Part shown: positions 48,547 through 59,999 of the stretch, in pieces
Numbering within the stretch: position 1 is the stretch's first letter
Layout of the letters: every line of letters begins with the position of its first letter
DNA from: Schistocerca nitens
Lineage: Eukaryota; Arthropoda; Insecta; Orthoptera; Acrididae
Assembly (NCBI RefSeq): GCF_023898315.1
Contig: NC_064614.1
Coordinates: forward strand, 703,872,720-703,936,719
DNA: 64,000 nucleotides
Direction of reading: 5' to 3'
The notes under the pieces: generated by a model
The model's database searches: none
Seen by the model: only the letters and a program-made list of their open reading frames with translations
Told to the model about the DNA's origin: nothing
Program-made: the position numbers and the translations under genes

Positions 48547-48826
48547 ATGTCAAGTTACACAAGGATTCATGTTCATGAAGCCCAGCAGGCCGAGGACCGT
48601 GTGAGCCCCAAAAGAAAAAAAACAACAACTGACAGTGATAACATAAGTAAGAAATTGAAACTGGAGGAGGTGGAGGAGGAGGAAAGAACTATGAATGACA
48701 CAACAATGAATAATCAGAAGAGAGCTAACTTCTCAGCTCTGTCAAATCAGAATGGAGTAAACAAGGCGTCGCTAGTCACAACAAAGCCCGGTGCTGCCAA
48801 GAAACTAGTGATTAAAAATTTTAAAG
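48547..48826 (+). CDS. Cul4: Cullin-4, first coding exon (host gene, partial)
   Basis: Opens at the first ATG in frame (MSSYTRIHVHEAQQAEDRVS), with a TGA upstream at 48472 in the same frame. Lysine-rich segments SPKRKK and SKKLKLEE resemble a nuclear signal, as in CUL4B-type N-termini. Then come NFSALSNQNG and KPGAAKKLVIKNFK, the latter the hallmark end of the cullin-4 N-terminal tail just before the cullin repeats. The exon ends AAA G|gtaaca at 48826/48827, phase 1; the next codon in the family is Asp (GAx), so phase and donor both fit. Cullin-4 is the scaffold of the CRL4 ubiquitin ligases: it binds DDB1 at the N-terminal half and RBX1 at the C-terminus, and acts in DNA repair, replication licensing and chromatin. 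About 93 residues are encoded here; the remainder (about 650-700) lies beyond the window. A processed copy is unlikely because the donor is intact. Confidence 0.85.
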
Positions 48827-49800
48827 GTAACACTATTAATTTTGAGGTTATGTGTTGCGAATAGTCTAGGAAAAGAACTAGTGTATTATAGCTTCAAAGA
48901 TCTGTGATCTTCAGCAGTAGCTTGTTACAAGATCTGTACGTGAGGCAACGCATCCATGAACGTATCAGGGGCAAGTTTGGGAAATTTTTAACTTTTTTTT
49001 GCAAAAATTATCAAATATTAATGACAAACTATACATCGACGTTCCTGATTTCCGAAGAATAAGAGTTTAGCAACTATATGATAGTAGTATGCGCTGTATT
49101 AATGTTTCATTTCTGATTGTGTTGTAATGCATTACGATCAAATCATTCAAGACACATACCTTGACGGCCTTTTAATTTTGTTGAAACACTCAAGGATTAT
49201 CAGAAATTCGTAAAGCGACATGCTTTTTATGACGTTCTATACGAGCATTTCGCTTGATCTGAAATTCATACGGTACTTGTAATGTTGTTGGACGTCATAA
49301 AATCACCCACTAGATATGAAAGTTCGCAATTTTTGCTTAATCATGCTGGAGCGCATCCCGTTTTTAGCGGCCGTAACATGCTGTCGTTGAATAGCTTCCG
49401 AATATCTTATTTTCTTTCTGCCTCACTACCTCAGTCGTCAGAAATTGGTAATAATACCGTAGGGCGCCTTGCTTTGATACAGAGCAGTAATATTATTGTG
49501 CAGGAACACTTAACACACGAGTGTTGTTACTTGTTGTGTAAACAAAGTTTACGTTTTCGGGTTGCTGATGAGAACAAGATGCCATATGTTGAACATATGT
49601 GTTGTTAATAGTGGTTTATTCTTATTGATTGCCAATCTAAAATTACTTTCACTGATGACGAGTTATATACATTCCTTCTGAATTCTAGTGTTCATTCATT
49701 TAAAACAATACCACTTACATAACAAAAAATACTTTGCATTGAACACTGCTTATTTTGCTACTGTGATGTTATTAGTGCTCTATTCCCTTATTTCAATGTT
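48827..49800 (+). other. Cul4: Start of presumed cullin-4 intron 1; no other feature
   Basis: Intronic, following the gtaaca donor. AT-rich; open frames such as 49282-49608 match nothing I know. I found no later cullin-4 exon anywhere up to 64000, so the intron should exceed 15 kb. Confidence 0.6.
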
Positions 49801-50230
49801 TTTGTTGCTGGTGTGGTCTTCAGTTGAAAGACTGGGTTGGTGCAACTCTCCATTCAAGTCTATCTTTTGCAAGTTTTCATTTCTGCATAACACTGCAACA
49901 TACATCTATTTGAACCTGCATACTATATTCAAGGCTTGGTCTTGCCCTCGTGATTTTTACCGCCCTCCCCTCCCCCACACACTTCTTCCATTACCCAGTT
50001 GATACTTTCTTGACACCTCAGGCTGTGTCCTACCAACAAATCCTTTCCCATTGTCAGTTTGTGCCATACATTTGTTTTTTCCCCAGAATTTGATTCAGTT
50101 CCTCCTCATTTACTATTTTCTCTATCCATACAATCTCCAGTACTTTTCTGCAGTACCACATTTGAAAAGGTTTGATTCTCTTCTTTTGAACTCCTTGCTG
50201 TCCATATTTTAAGTAGGCCTAATTCATATT
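49801..50230 (-). mobile_element. 3' end of an RTE-like LINE, minus strand
   Basis: Reverse-complement relative of 47090-47501. It begins with ttgttgctggtgtggtcttc (the CAA-tail side). It continues with words matching that LINE's C-terminal coding region and 3' end: tgggttggtgcaactctcca, ctcgtgatttttaccg, gtcctaccaacaaatccttt, tttgattctcttctt. Diverged and 5'-truncated. Same family as 44820-47501, opposite orientation. Confidence 0.8.
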
Positions 50231-52100
50231 TATTTAATTATAGTTACCATAAGTCATGATCTTATTTGTTACCCAAATGATAATTTTGTGACCTGTTGAG
50301 TGTGGAAAAGAACAATAAGCCAAAAAATGTCTAATACTTTTTTGTTCACTGTTTATCATTTCTGGTGGTGTGCATTGTTCAAGGTAAAAGGCACAAATTA
50401 GTTGAACAGATATTCAATATTTTTCCATTCTCCAACTTAAGCAGTTGGAAACATTAAGTTGTCATTAAAAAATACAGTTACTATTTTGTAAGCGTTTACT
50501 GAACGTAGTTTGCTCTCTCTCTCTGGAAGGGATGATACTCCTTTGCTTTTGGTGAGCATCTGTTTTCTTTTAGTGTTGCTGTGAAAATAAAAATGAAATG
50601 AAGTGGAATAAAGATGTAGTTCGATACCTGCAGATTTTTTCTTTTGGTTTTACATTTGTGACATCGCAGCATGTTGGGAGAGGAATCGAAGGCTTATTAA
50701 TTAGGAACAAATGACGGCTTGTAACAATGCTATCATGTTCATTTGTTATATTTAGCAACACAGCATCTGGTGATAAGTATCAAGCAACTATAATTTTAAT
50801 ATCATTCATCAGGAGTGTGAAGTAATGGTAGTTATCTTTTGGTTTCAGTCAATCATATTTCTGTCCTACATGCAGCTTAACCACACATTTTGACAGACAG
50901 TGCTCTCATTCAGGTTGTAAAAGCTTGAACTCATGAGATTAGAACACTAAGAACTTTATCAGCACAATTGTGGCATTCCTAATAAAATAGAATAAGACAA
51001 ATTGGACTGTGGGTCCCCTCTTACATTGGAAACATTGACTCCTGTCAGTAGCTGTTCACACTGCACATTACACCAGGCCTTGTCCTGCGGATGTGCTGTG
51101 GGATCAAAGAGTGTCAACTTGACACTATTGAAGACCAAAAGAGCTTAGCAGAACATGTGCTGGTGTAATGTGTGATGTGAGTTGGGGCAGCTACTGTGTT
51201 GGTAGACTTTTTTGTGTTTTAATCTCATGATTAATTTTTTGCAACCTTACAATGAGAACCCAGTCTATTGAAACACATTCTTAAATTATAAGTAAGACAG
51301 AAATAAGTTTGAATGCTACCAGCTATTACTGTAAAAACTATGAATTGTTGCTGCAGAGAATAAATGTTGTCTTACTAAATAACTTGCCTTGAGCTATTAT
51401 GAATATAAGAACATGATACACAGCAAGGAAACATTCTAAGTAATTGCTCTTCTGTTCATCTGTGATACCTAAACTTTCTAGACTATCAGTATAGCATCAT
51501 TGTTTAATATAAAACAGTTACCTGCTAATAATATGACAATTGCAATACTGCACTTTGAACCCAGTGTTTCTGAAATTTTGACGATAATGTTTGGTTCTGT
51601 TTACTATAATATAAGCTCCACAGTAATCAAATGCATCTTTGCACCCTTTGTATACTAGACACATGCTGTTGCACATCTAAACAGTATTCATTTACTGCAT
51701 TGAATTGCTCAGAAAGATAATTAGTGTCATTAATTGTTATTTACCATTAGTTGGTGATGGACGTGCTGAGTAAAGCAGTGTGGGTAGATGAGCAAATGGT
51801 AGATCAGATGAGGAAGAATCCAGCAGTTGCCAGTGGATCTCTCGACAGGTTAATAAAATGAAAGTAAATGTTTCGTCGTGAAGTGTTAACTACCACGTGA
51901 TAAAGTATGACACATCCAAGTGGACCACATTCATTGGATGTGTTTTATAGGTTTTGATGTTGAAGTGTAGTTTTGTTTCTGCAGCTGGAATTTTACCTTT
52001 TGTCAATATCCAGGAGAAGTTGCTGGCCTAATATGTATCACTTCAGGCAGTCAGTTATCTTCATAATCTTGGATGTTACTGAATTTAGCATATGTTATAA
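50231..52100 (+). other. Presumed intron sequence; weak exon-like spot
   Basis: AT-rich. 51751-51848 is a 98-bp segment with splice-like borders (ccattag before, gacag|gttaat after), open in one frame (MDVLSKAVWVDEQMVDQMRK), but it does not continue the cullin-4 frame (a TAG-like stop follows in that phase). A small hairpin repeat lies at 51043-51202. Confidence 0.35.
51043..51202. repeat. Small inverted repeat, MITE-like
   Basis: Left arm tcagtagctgttcacactgc, acattacaccag, cttgtcctgc is mirrored by gcagaacatg, ctggtgtaatgtgtgatg and ggggcagctactg on the right. Arms are about 45-50 bp with gaps, and the total is about 160 bp. Non-coding. Confidence 0.6.
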
Positions 52101-52989
52101 TTCAGGAGTAAGTAAGAAACAAGAAACACACTTTTTTGTTTTCTCCAAATAAATTCCTGCCTTGAGATGCATTCCTCCAAAGATGACACTGCAAACACCA
52201 TTTTGAAGATGCGAATTTTGCAAAAAAAAATTTAAAATGCTGTATCTCTGTAAAAGTTATAGATCTTTTGTTAGAGGTTTTTTACTTGAAAGATAATTGT
52301 TTTGTGATTACAATGGTATCCTCCGTTTGCACATACCTGTCAAAGTTCTTTCACTGTCTCCTTTGGATTTTTTATAGTTTATAGATTTTTTTTTTTTTCT
52401 TTTCAAAATGCCGATTCATAAAAGTTAGGTTTGTCTACTTTTAAGTTGGACAAGTTTTATTATTACTTTTTTTTTTTAACTTTCAAGGGTGATGTATGAC
52501 TTAACTAAAGTTGTTTCTTACTAATTTTTTTGCTATAATGTTTATTTCTATTGTCTTCGTTGCAGTTATTTCTTTCACTTCAATTTTTGCAGATATATTT
52601 TACTCTTTCTTGTAGTTTATTGTGAATTTCTTTGCTGTGATTGTTCATTGCTGTATTGTAGTTGTTCAGTGCTAGTTTGTTTACTGAAGAGGCTTCTAAG
52701 AAATATGAGACCATCTAGTGAGTTCTGTGATTTCGCGAGGAATTTGCCAGTTTACACAGTTGCAGTGTGTTTTGTGAAAAGGACTGTTTGAAATGTCTCC
52801 TGACTGGAGCAATAGGAGAGTGAAAATGTGCTGACTATTTGCATATCCATAAAAGAATGATATGTAAGACAAACAAAAAAACAGACTTGTTCAGGCTGGG
52901 AATAAGTGGTCTCATTTGAAGACTGTTTCAAAGTGAAGATGTTTCCAGTGACGACTTTTTGTATTCTACATGTTTTGACAGAATAACAA

Positions 52990-54730
52990 CAATGATGCTA
53001 TCTGAACAAAGTGAGGCCTCCCGTGGTACAAATGATGCAGATTTTGCATCAATGGAGGAAGAATTAAAATAGTGGATCACTCAACGAAATACGTAGGTAT
53101 CAGTGCTGTTAAGAAACTATGGTCACTGAAGTCGAGTCATAAGCTCTATCTGTCAAGAAAGTGCAGAGAAATTACTAAAGCTATGGTTGAAACAACTACA
53201 GCAATACTGACCACTCTCTTCAAAGTAGAAATTCCCTCTTCAGAAGAAAATGAACCAAAGCACACTTGCACATCTTGCCAGGAATTTTTCACAAATATCA
53301 ATTCAGCTGTTGAATATTGCGCATCCTACAGTGAAAAGGTGCAAGTTTTAACTATTATTCCAGAGACATTTTCAAAGAAAATAATTGTGAACCACATTCC
53401 ATCAGTATCAAAATACATGGTAGACAAATAAAGAAATATGAGGTCTATAAAAGGAGTCTTTGGAAGACCAGGTCCCTATTACGGTCATTCTGTAGAAGCA
53501 GCTCAGGTTCAAATAGTGCAGTCATTTTATCTGGAAGATAAATAGGTTCAAATAGTGCAGTCATTTTATCTGGAAGATAAATGGGACTGTTCTCGCCAGA
53601 ATGCCAACAAAAAGACACTATAACTGTAACAATGGAAGGTCAAAAAGTTGTGAAAGTAAAGAGGTACATGACTCACAGAATTAAAGAAACTTTTGCAATT
53701 TATAAGAGCAACTATACAACTTCACATATTTGAGGATCAAAATTTTATGCACTACAACCTAAGTGGGTCGTTCCACACCCACCTAGAGATGTCTGTCTAT
53801 GTGTGTTACTGCACGAATTTTGAACTTTGAGTGGTAACTTTGAAGACCTTAGTGGAGCACGTGACATGACACCTTGCTCGGGCATTTGAAGTCATTAGTA
53901 GTCTGTGCCATAAAGTGAGAGACAAGTTTGTTTCAAGATTGTGGTGACTGCCCTGGAATGGGAGGACTGTCTTTACAGACACTTGGCCTGGAAGACGTAA
54001 CAGATAACTCTGCAGGAGTTACATATGTGACATGGGAGGAAAATAAACTAATTAAGAAAACTGTTGCCTTTGACAGTTCCACTTATGAACTTGGTAAATG
54101 GTCAGTGAAAGCAGTAACACACCAGCATCTGAAGAAATTGCAACAACAACACATTGCAGAAGTGAAAGGGTGTGTACAGGCCGAAGAACTATGTTTAGTG
54201 CTTCACTGCGATTTTGCTGAGAACTGGTTTGTAATTCTCCCACAAGAAGTAAAAGAGCATAATTGGAGTAATGACCAAGTTTCAATTTTTACGGGATTGA
54301 CATATTTTCAAAACAAAACCACAATGTTGCAGTTATAAGTGATGACACAGGACATGCCTCAATACATGCTTTGCCAGCAATGTGCAAAATTCTTCAACTG
54401 CAAGTAGAAGCAGAGAAGATGATCATTATTACTGATGGTGCTCATAGTAATTTTAAAAATTATTACCAGCTGTTTGAATTGAGTCAATCACTTGTGCCAT
54501 CTGACTGGGTATACAGTGCTACTGGTCACAGGAAGGGCCTTGTGATGGTGTAGGAGACCTGCTAAAGCCCTGTCTACAAAACATAATCTTTCCAGATCAA
54601 ATACAGCTGCAATTCAGAATACTGAGGATTTTATGAGAGTCGTGGAATCTTTCACATCCACAGCCCTCATTCCTTTGCCCAAAGAGGAAATTGAAGAATT
54701 CCATGAGCAGAAAAAAGAAGAAGGGTCCAA
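52990..54730 (+). pseudogene. Transposase-like protein of an unnamed insect family, damaged
   Basis: I recognise the order of motifs from uncharacterised proteins of insects and cnidarians but know no formal name. 53450-53640: VQIVQSFYLEDK, then KKDTITVTMEGQKVVKVKRY. 53720-53810: GSKFYALQPKWVV, then RDVCLCVLLHEF (family: LRPKW and VCVC-HQN). 54195-54240: LHCDFAENWFVIL (first acidic motif). 54250-54330: HNWSNDQVSIFTGLTYF. 54340-54360: VISDDTGHAS (second). 54420-54460: IITDGAHSNFKNYY (third). 54520-54545: SATGHRKG (family: TSHGKG). The three Asp motifs suggest a DDE-type nuclease fold. Several frame changes and stops, and a 39-bp tandem duplication at 53505-53582 that creates a TAG, kill the gene. 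Confidence 0.7.
53505..53582 (+). repeat. Perfect 39-bp tandem duplication
   Basis: 53505-53543 and 53544-53582 are identical, 13 codons each. The junction reads aaa-tag-gtt, introducing a stop, whereas after the second copy the reading continues aaa-tgg. Confidence 0.95.
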
Positions 54731-54892
54731 ACAACTACTCCTGTGAAAGAAATTTAGAAGACACATTTCTGGACTCAATGCGATGGGCGAAGTCATACTG
54801 CACGCACTTTAAAGAGCAAGAAAGAAGAAATTTCATTTGTTTGGCCAACACCTCAGAAACAGCAGGATAATATTCAGAGTCACAACCTGAGA

Positions 54893-54893
<1 letters not shown>

Positions 54894-54932
<39 letters not shown>
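54894..54932. repeat. (GT)n microsatellite
   Basis: About 39 bases of uninterrupted GT repeats downstream of the transposase relic, inside the TTCA element. Confidence 0.97.
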
Positions 54933-54933
<1 letters not shown>

Positions 54934-55934
54934 AAAGGAAGATGCTGAAGCAGCGGAAAAGGTGCTGAAGCAGCGGAATACTTTTAGTTCATTGACTGGC
55001 TAATTTCAGTACAAAACAGAGTGCACAGAAGTTGTATAAATTGAAACCTTTAGGTCTTTGGACCTTTCACAAACATGTTGGAACCATTTAAAATGCTTGA
55101 AAAATGAGTGTCTTACTCCTCTTTCAAATCTAAAATTATGTTAAATAAGACTAGGTTTTGATTTTTATGAGTCTGTTATGTGACAATGTAGTCAAAAACA
55201 AAGGTTTTATGTATGGCAAAAATTTCAATTGTTTATAAAACCTGTTCAATCTAAAAGTAAAAGCTGTCCTTTTCAGGGAATGTAGAACTATATGGTATTA
55301 ATCAACAGAAAAATTAAAAATTTTATGGCTTGGCATTTTTGAAAAAAAAAAATTCCATAAATTATAAAAAAAGATGAAAATGCTATAGTAAAAGAACATT
55401 GACAGATAAGCCCAGATGGAGGATTTCTTTGTAATCATAAAGCAATTATCTTTCAAATAAAAAGAAACCAACAAAATATCTAGAACTGTTATAGAGATAC
55501 AAAATTTTAAATTTTTATCCTAGATTCGCAGCTTCAACGTGGTATGCACAGGGTTACCTTTGGACGGCTGTATCTCACACCAGAAATTTTTTTGAAGAAA
55601 ACAAAGAAATATATGTTCCTTACTTAGTCCTTCATTTTGACATACATTCATACATACATTCAATTACATCGAGACAATGGAGGTAAGATTTTTTCCTGGC
55701 CTGTCTGTATTGATATGGATTATGCCAATGAATGCCAGTATTAACATTGAGAATATTGTAATTAAGATTCTGTTGTTCTAGATCTTTGTGAAATATACAC
55801 ATTAACTATTTCTTACACTGGCATTTGAAAAATTGCCTAAACTGTTGAAGTTTTAACCCATGCAATAGTTATTTTCTCTTTTTATAATACAGTATTTCAA
55901 TGATAACTCTTCTCCTGAAGAGTTCTTTTCATTT

Positions 55935-58360
55935 ATTGTTATCATCGTCATCCAGTTCGATCACTTGATGATATGGCCTCATTCGGTCGGCATGCGACAT
56001 AGTATCTGTGCAGGTTCTTCCATTTCTGCCAATCTTTTTCTTTGCATAGTCAGTTCTTTCCTGGTCTTCCAGTCCACTGCCATTTCTAAGCATTCACTCT
56101 CTCTATTATTGCACTGACCTTTGTTGTCTGTCTGATATCGACTGCTTTTTTTCTGTAGCCCAACAATGATCTTTCCTTTACTCTTTAGGTTACTCTTAGT
56201 TTTCGAACCATGAATTCATTTACTGACTGTGTCTCACAGCCATAAAATGGGAACTTCATTGGTTTCTTCAACAACATTCACAAACGCTGTGGAGGTTTTG
56301 TGTATGTTGTATAAGATTTTAATATAGGCCTGTTCTATTACTTGCTCTGTTAGAGCCTCAAACCCAGCTTGGTGACTGATTAAATTAAATGCATTTTCAA
56401 AATCTGTAAAGCAAGGCAAAGAAGTAGATGGTACTCATTTGTTCAAATAATTGTTTTGTGTAGAATGATTATATGATCAGTTGTACTAAATCCTGCTAGG
56501 TCAAGTGTAGCACTCAGTTTGGCAGTCAAAATTCTAGTACAAACTTTGTACAGTATGAGCAGGAGGCTGACAGGGCAATAGATCTGTATATCTTTAGTAC
56601 TACTTTTCTTGTGTGTTAGGATTATTTTGGGTTCATACCAATGTCTTGGTGATATTCCGCTGTGCAAATGCCTTGAAAATAATTTGACTGCTTTATAGAT
56701 TTCTCATCCATCACCTTTAAAATGTTCACTGAGAGTCCATCACTTCCAGGAACAGTTCCTTTTTTCGTCTTTCCTCTAGCATTTTTGACTTCTGAGGGGA
56801 GAATTTCTGGGATTTGGGAAGCAGGGCCATCCAGTTCGTCTAGGATTAAGGTATCATCATTCACATTATCGGCTACTTTAAAAATTCTTAGTACATTCAA
56901 GTATTTCTTTCTTACCTGTAATGTGACCTTGATCTGTGTCTAATGCCATTAGCTGATTCTTTCCAATCATAAGCTTCTGCTTGGCCACATTTAAACTAGA
57001 TTTTTTTTTTTTTTAATGACTGGTTTTTAGTGTATCTTTTTCATACTTTTCAATGTCTTCTTTCATGTTGTTTCTCAGAGCCTTGCACACTTCTGTATAT
57101 TCTGTCTTATTATCATCTTCAGTTGTTCTATTTTTTTCTATTGGCCATCAAACTTATTGTTTTATTTGTCAGCTTCTTTTTTTGGTTTTAAGATCTGAAT
57201 AAGTGTCCCACTTCGTCAGCTTTTGTGATTAGCACCTTGTTACTACTTCAGCGTTACTTTTTTTTAATTCTTTCTTGAAATTCCTCATTCCTTTCTTCAA
57301 GATTTTTGAAATTTAAAATTTTTCTTCTTCCTTTAATTAGTTTCAAACTTTTATCTTTTGTAGTCAATTCAAATCTTGCTCATAATAATCAGAAACTGTG
57401 CAGTGCAGAGACATCTTTAAACTTCTGAGGCCTGTTGGTAAGACTGAAGTCTATTTAATTTTCTGCTTTACAGTTAGGACCTCTCCAAGTCTATTTGCAA
57501 CTAGGATGTTTCATGTAGAACGTAGTCATAAGAGATGTTTGCATACAGTTTGCAAATTACACCAGTCTCTCACTTCCATCATTCCTTTCATCTCTTCCAT
57601 ATTTGCTAGTGAGTGGATCACCATCCTTTCACATTCAAACTTCAGCACTAAAGTCATCAATTACTAATTTATAAAAGCACTCTCTCCCTTTATCACGTGT
57701 TTCTTTCAGGCACTCATAGAGGGATTCTGTTTCCTCATTTGATTGGCTAGAGGTAGGTGCGTGTGCTTGAACTATTTGGATGTTATATCTTTCTGATATT
57801 TTGATGACCAAATGTGAATTCTGTTTGAAGTTCCTTCTAATGCCGCTATCTTGTGTACTACGGTTTTGTTTATAAAAACTCGACTCCATCTGGTTTCCAA
57901 TTGATTCACCACAGTAATTTGAGAGATTACTTGAATGCAGTTAAGCCAACAATGCTCCAGTTAATTTTCATCTGTTTCTGTTAACTTTTCATCTGCTAGC
58001 GATGACAACTATAGGTGCAGATTTGAAAGTGGTATCTGAATTTGGGGCTAGTTTAATTCCAGATCATTTTGTCTTGCTGCCACACATCATGAATCAAAGG
58101 TAAGAAACATAATCACTTTGTTTGCTTCAGAACAGAATGGCAATCTAATTTTCCCGGCCACCCCTAATGTGGAATTCAAGACTCCTCTGGAGTGCAGACA
58201 CCCCTTATGATGTTATTTGTGGTCCACCTTTGATATTTCAATTCCCCAGTGTGACCCATATCCAAGAGGCTTTCCCTGATCCGCCACATAGGGAGGTGCC
58301 TGATGGGGGACCTGCAACCCCGCAAGGGGTATTACTCACATAAAAAAACACAATTGATTT
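55935..58360 (-). mobile_element. RTE-like LINE, minus strand, from 5' UTR to 3' end, decayed
   Basis: Read on the minus strand. 58360-58160 is a GC-richer 5' UTR-like segment (ccccttgcggggttgcagg, ggtcacactggggaattg) that I associate with orthopteran RTE leaders. Endonuclease from about 58010 (WSIVGLTAFK), then IQIVQAHAPTSSQSNEETES at 57820 and LVIDDFSAEV at 57665 (normally GDFNA). RT pieces: KKGTVPGSDGLSVNILKVMD at 56770, KSSTKDIQIYCPVSLLLILY at 56610, PCFTDFENAFNLISH at 56415. It ends at a degenerate (TGATGA) run near 55937-55952. Heavily mutated, with large deletions in the RT. Confidence 0.72.
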
Positions 58361-58419
58361 GTGTACCTATATGTGACCATAATCTGTGACCCAAAGCTAC
58401 AACTAACAAGCAATTTTAT

Positions 58420-59775
58420 ATTAAGTTTTGGTATTGCAGTACACAGTTAACCACATTTCAAAGTTTTGTAAAGTGTAACGTTATCTGTTCTCTCAGTAAA
58501 TATTTGTGGGCTGTGAAAGAAAGAGCTCTCTACACCACAAGAGGCCAGTGGTGTGTCCTTCATTGACAGAGTTGTTTGTGGCTCTCCAATCCATTCCACC
58601 TCCAAACTTATCCTCCTGAATAATGGCGGACACTTTCTTCATATCTGAAATTCCTTATAAAGATATTCCTTAATTTAGTCATATATGCCTGTACCCACTG
58701 AACCAGGTATTTCCTCCAGACGTATATGCTCCTATGAGGTAACATCTACAGTACCTTTCAGTGGTAGAGATGTGGATTGTTGACATTGAATTGTAACAAG
58801 TAGATGTTGGAAGTGAGCTCTTAAAAATGCCAGGATGCAACATACTTGTCATTCTTAAGGGCCATCTTGGCATTTTCAGTAAAAGCTGAGTCACTAGTTA
58901 AATGTGTATACTACCTCTTTGACTTTTTGGTAACGTTTGGCATAATATTAAAGCCACCCATAGTCAGGTGCTTCAACATGTAAGTATGAGTCCAATTGTG
59001 AGGAATATTTGGAGCTATTTCCTTGAAGTACTGAGTGTGGGTAGGAGCTTTGCAAAATACTTCTTTAACAGAGGAAATGGTACTGTTAGCTTCAGGAAAA
59101 TGATTTGCGACTACCTCTGATACACAGTGTAAGCTATGGGTATAAACGAGGTGCACTGGATCATATTGGGATAGAATTCTCTCAGTGTTACTTATTATTT
59201 AAATGTTTAGGCAGCACAGTCTGTCACCAACAACAGAAATTGCTCATCTGTATCTTCTCCTGGCCGTAATATGTGTAGGGATTCCCTGACAGAGTGGGCT
59301 GCAGTATTGTGATTTTGTCTTCTCTAATTGTTTACACAGGAGTTGGTGGGATTTTCCTGGTGCTGTGGAATGTGATTTCCCTCCCTCCCCATGACATTAG
59401 CTATAAATCTGTCACAACTGTCAGTGGTCTTGTCTAGTGAAAACCAAACACAATGGTCACCAATGTCACTTTTAGTATCAGTGGCAGTGTTTTCATATAC
59501 CTGTTACAAATAATTTTTGTGCAATGTTGACTCATCTGGTAAACTGCTGATACTTTCCAGGAAGCTCTTAAAAGTAGGGTTCTTTAGCATGTTCCATGGC
59601 ACATTAGTAGACACGAAAGCCTCATACATGTTGAGATTAAAGCTGTCCACTTCACCACTTGTTGTAGAGGAAACTAATGTTTGAATCTTTTGTTCTTCTT
59701 CCTAGTAACGCCCATAATACGAGCTGCGGAATGTTTATGTTCAAGGAAATGTGATTTTTTTGTCATGGCTTATCT
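58420..59775 (-). mobile_element. hAT-family transposase relic
   Basis: Minus strand. The N-terminal segment at 59770-59680 (SHFLEHKHSAARIMGVTRKK) is followed by AFVSTNVPWNMLKNPTFKSF at 59615, and a DxTTD-like block near 59450 (VWFSLDKTTDSCDRFIANVM). Then come HCVSEVVANHFPEANSTISS at 59130 and KEVFCKAPTHTQYFKEIAPN at 59065. It ends with a decayed dimerisation motif near 58540 (TPLASCGVESSFF, in place of P-TSC-VERSFS). These are hallmarks of a hAT group widespread in insects. Frame changes are many; TIRs and an 8-bp duplication were not found, so the ends are those of the coding relic. Confidence 0.75.
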
Positions 59776-59785
59776 AACTTTCAGT

Positions 59786-59786
<1 letters not shown>

Positions 59787-59827
<41 letters not shown>
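59787..59827. repeat. (GA)n microsatellite
   Basis: About 41 bases of uninterrupted GA repeats, just outside the N-terminal end of the hAT relic. Confidence 0.97.
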
Positions 59828-59830
<3 letters not shown>

Positions 59831-59999
59831 GTCATTTGGTCAGTGCCAAAGCATTACAGAGGTGCTCCACAAACTCCAGTGACAGATGCTACAGGAGAGG
59901 TGTTGTGCATTGCAGAGAGGTTTTCTTTTGAAATTTTGAGAGAGCACTTTCTGGGAAGAGTCCGATAACATATTTCCTCCAGCATACATTTCATGAGAT

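Larger units (their letters stand above)
52105..55630 (+). mobile_element. DNA transposon with TIRs of about 330 bp and TTCA target duplication, unassigned superfamily
   Basis: Left end ggagtaagtaagaaac at 52105, right end (reverse complement) ggactaagtaaggaac at 55630. The inverted match continues about 330 bp inward (52105-52440 against 55300-55630) at roughly 75-80 percent by eye, sharing runs such as gaaagataattg and tgcgaat-t. A perfect 4-bp duplication TTCA lies at 52101-52104 and 55631-55634. The 3.5 kb element codes a damaged transposase-like protein on the plus strand. Four-base target, TIR start GGA and protein type do not fit Tc1/mariner, hAT (8 bp) or piggyBac (TTAA). A Sola-like superfamily is one possibility. 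It lies in the presumed cullin-4 intron. Confidence 0.85.
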
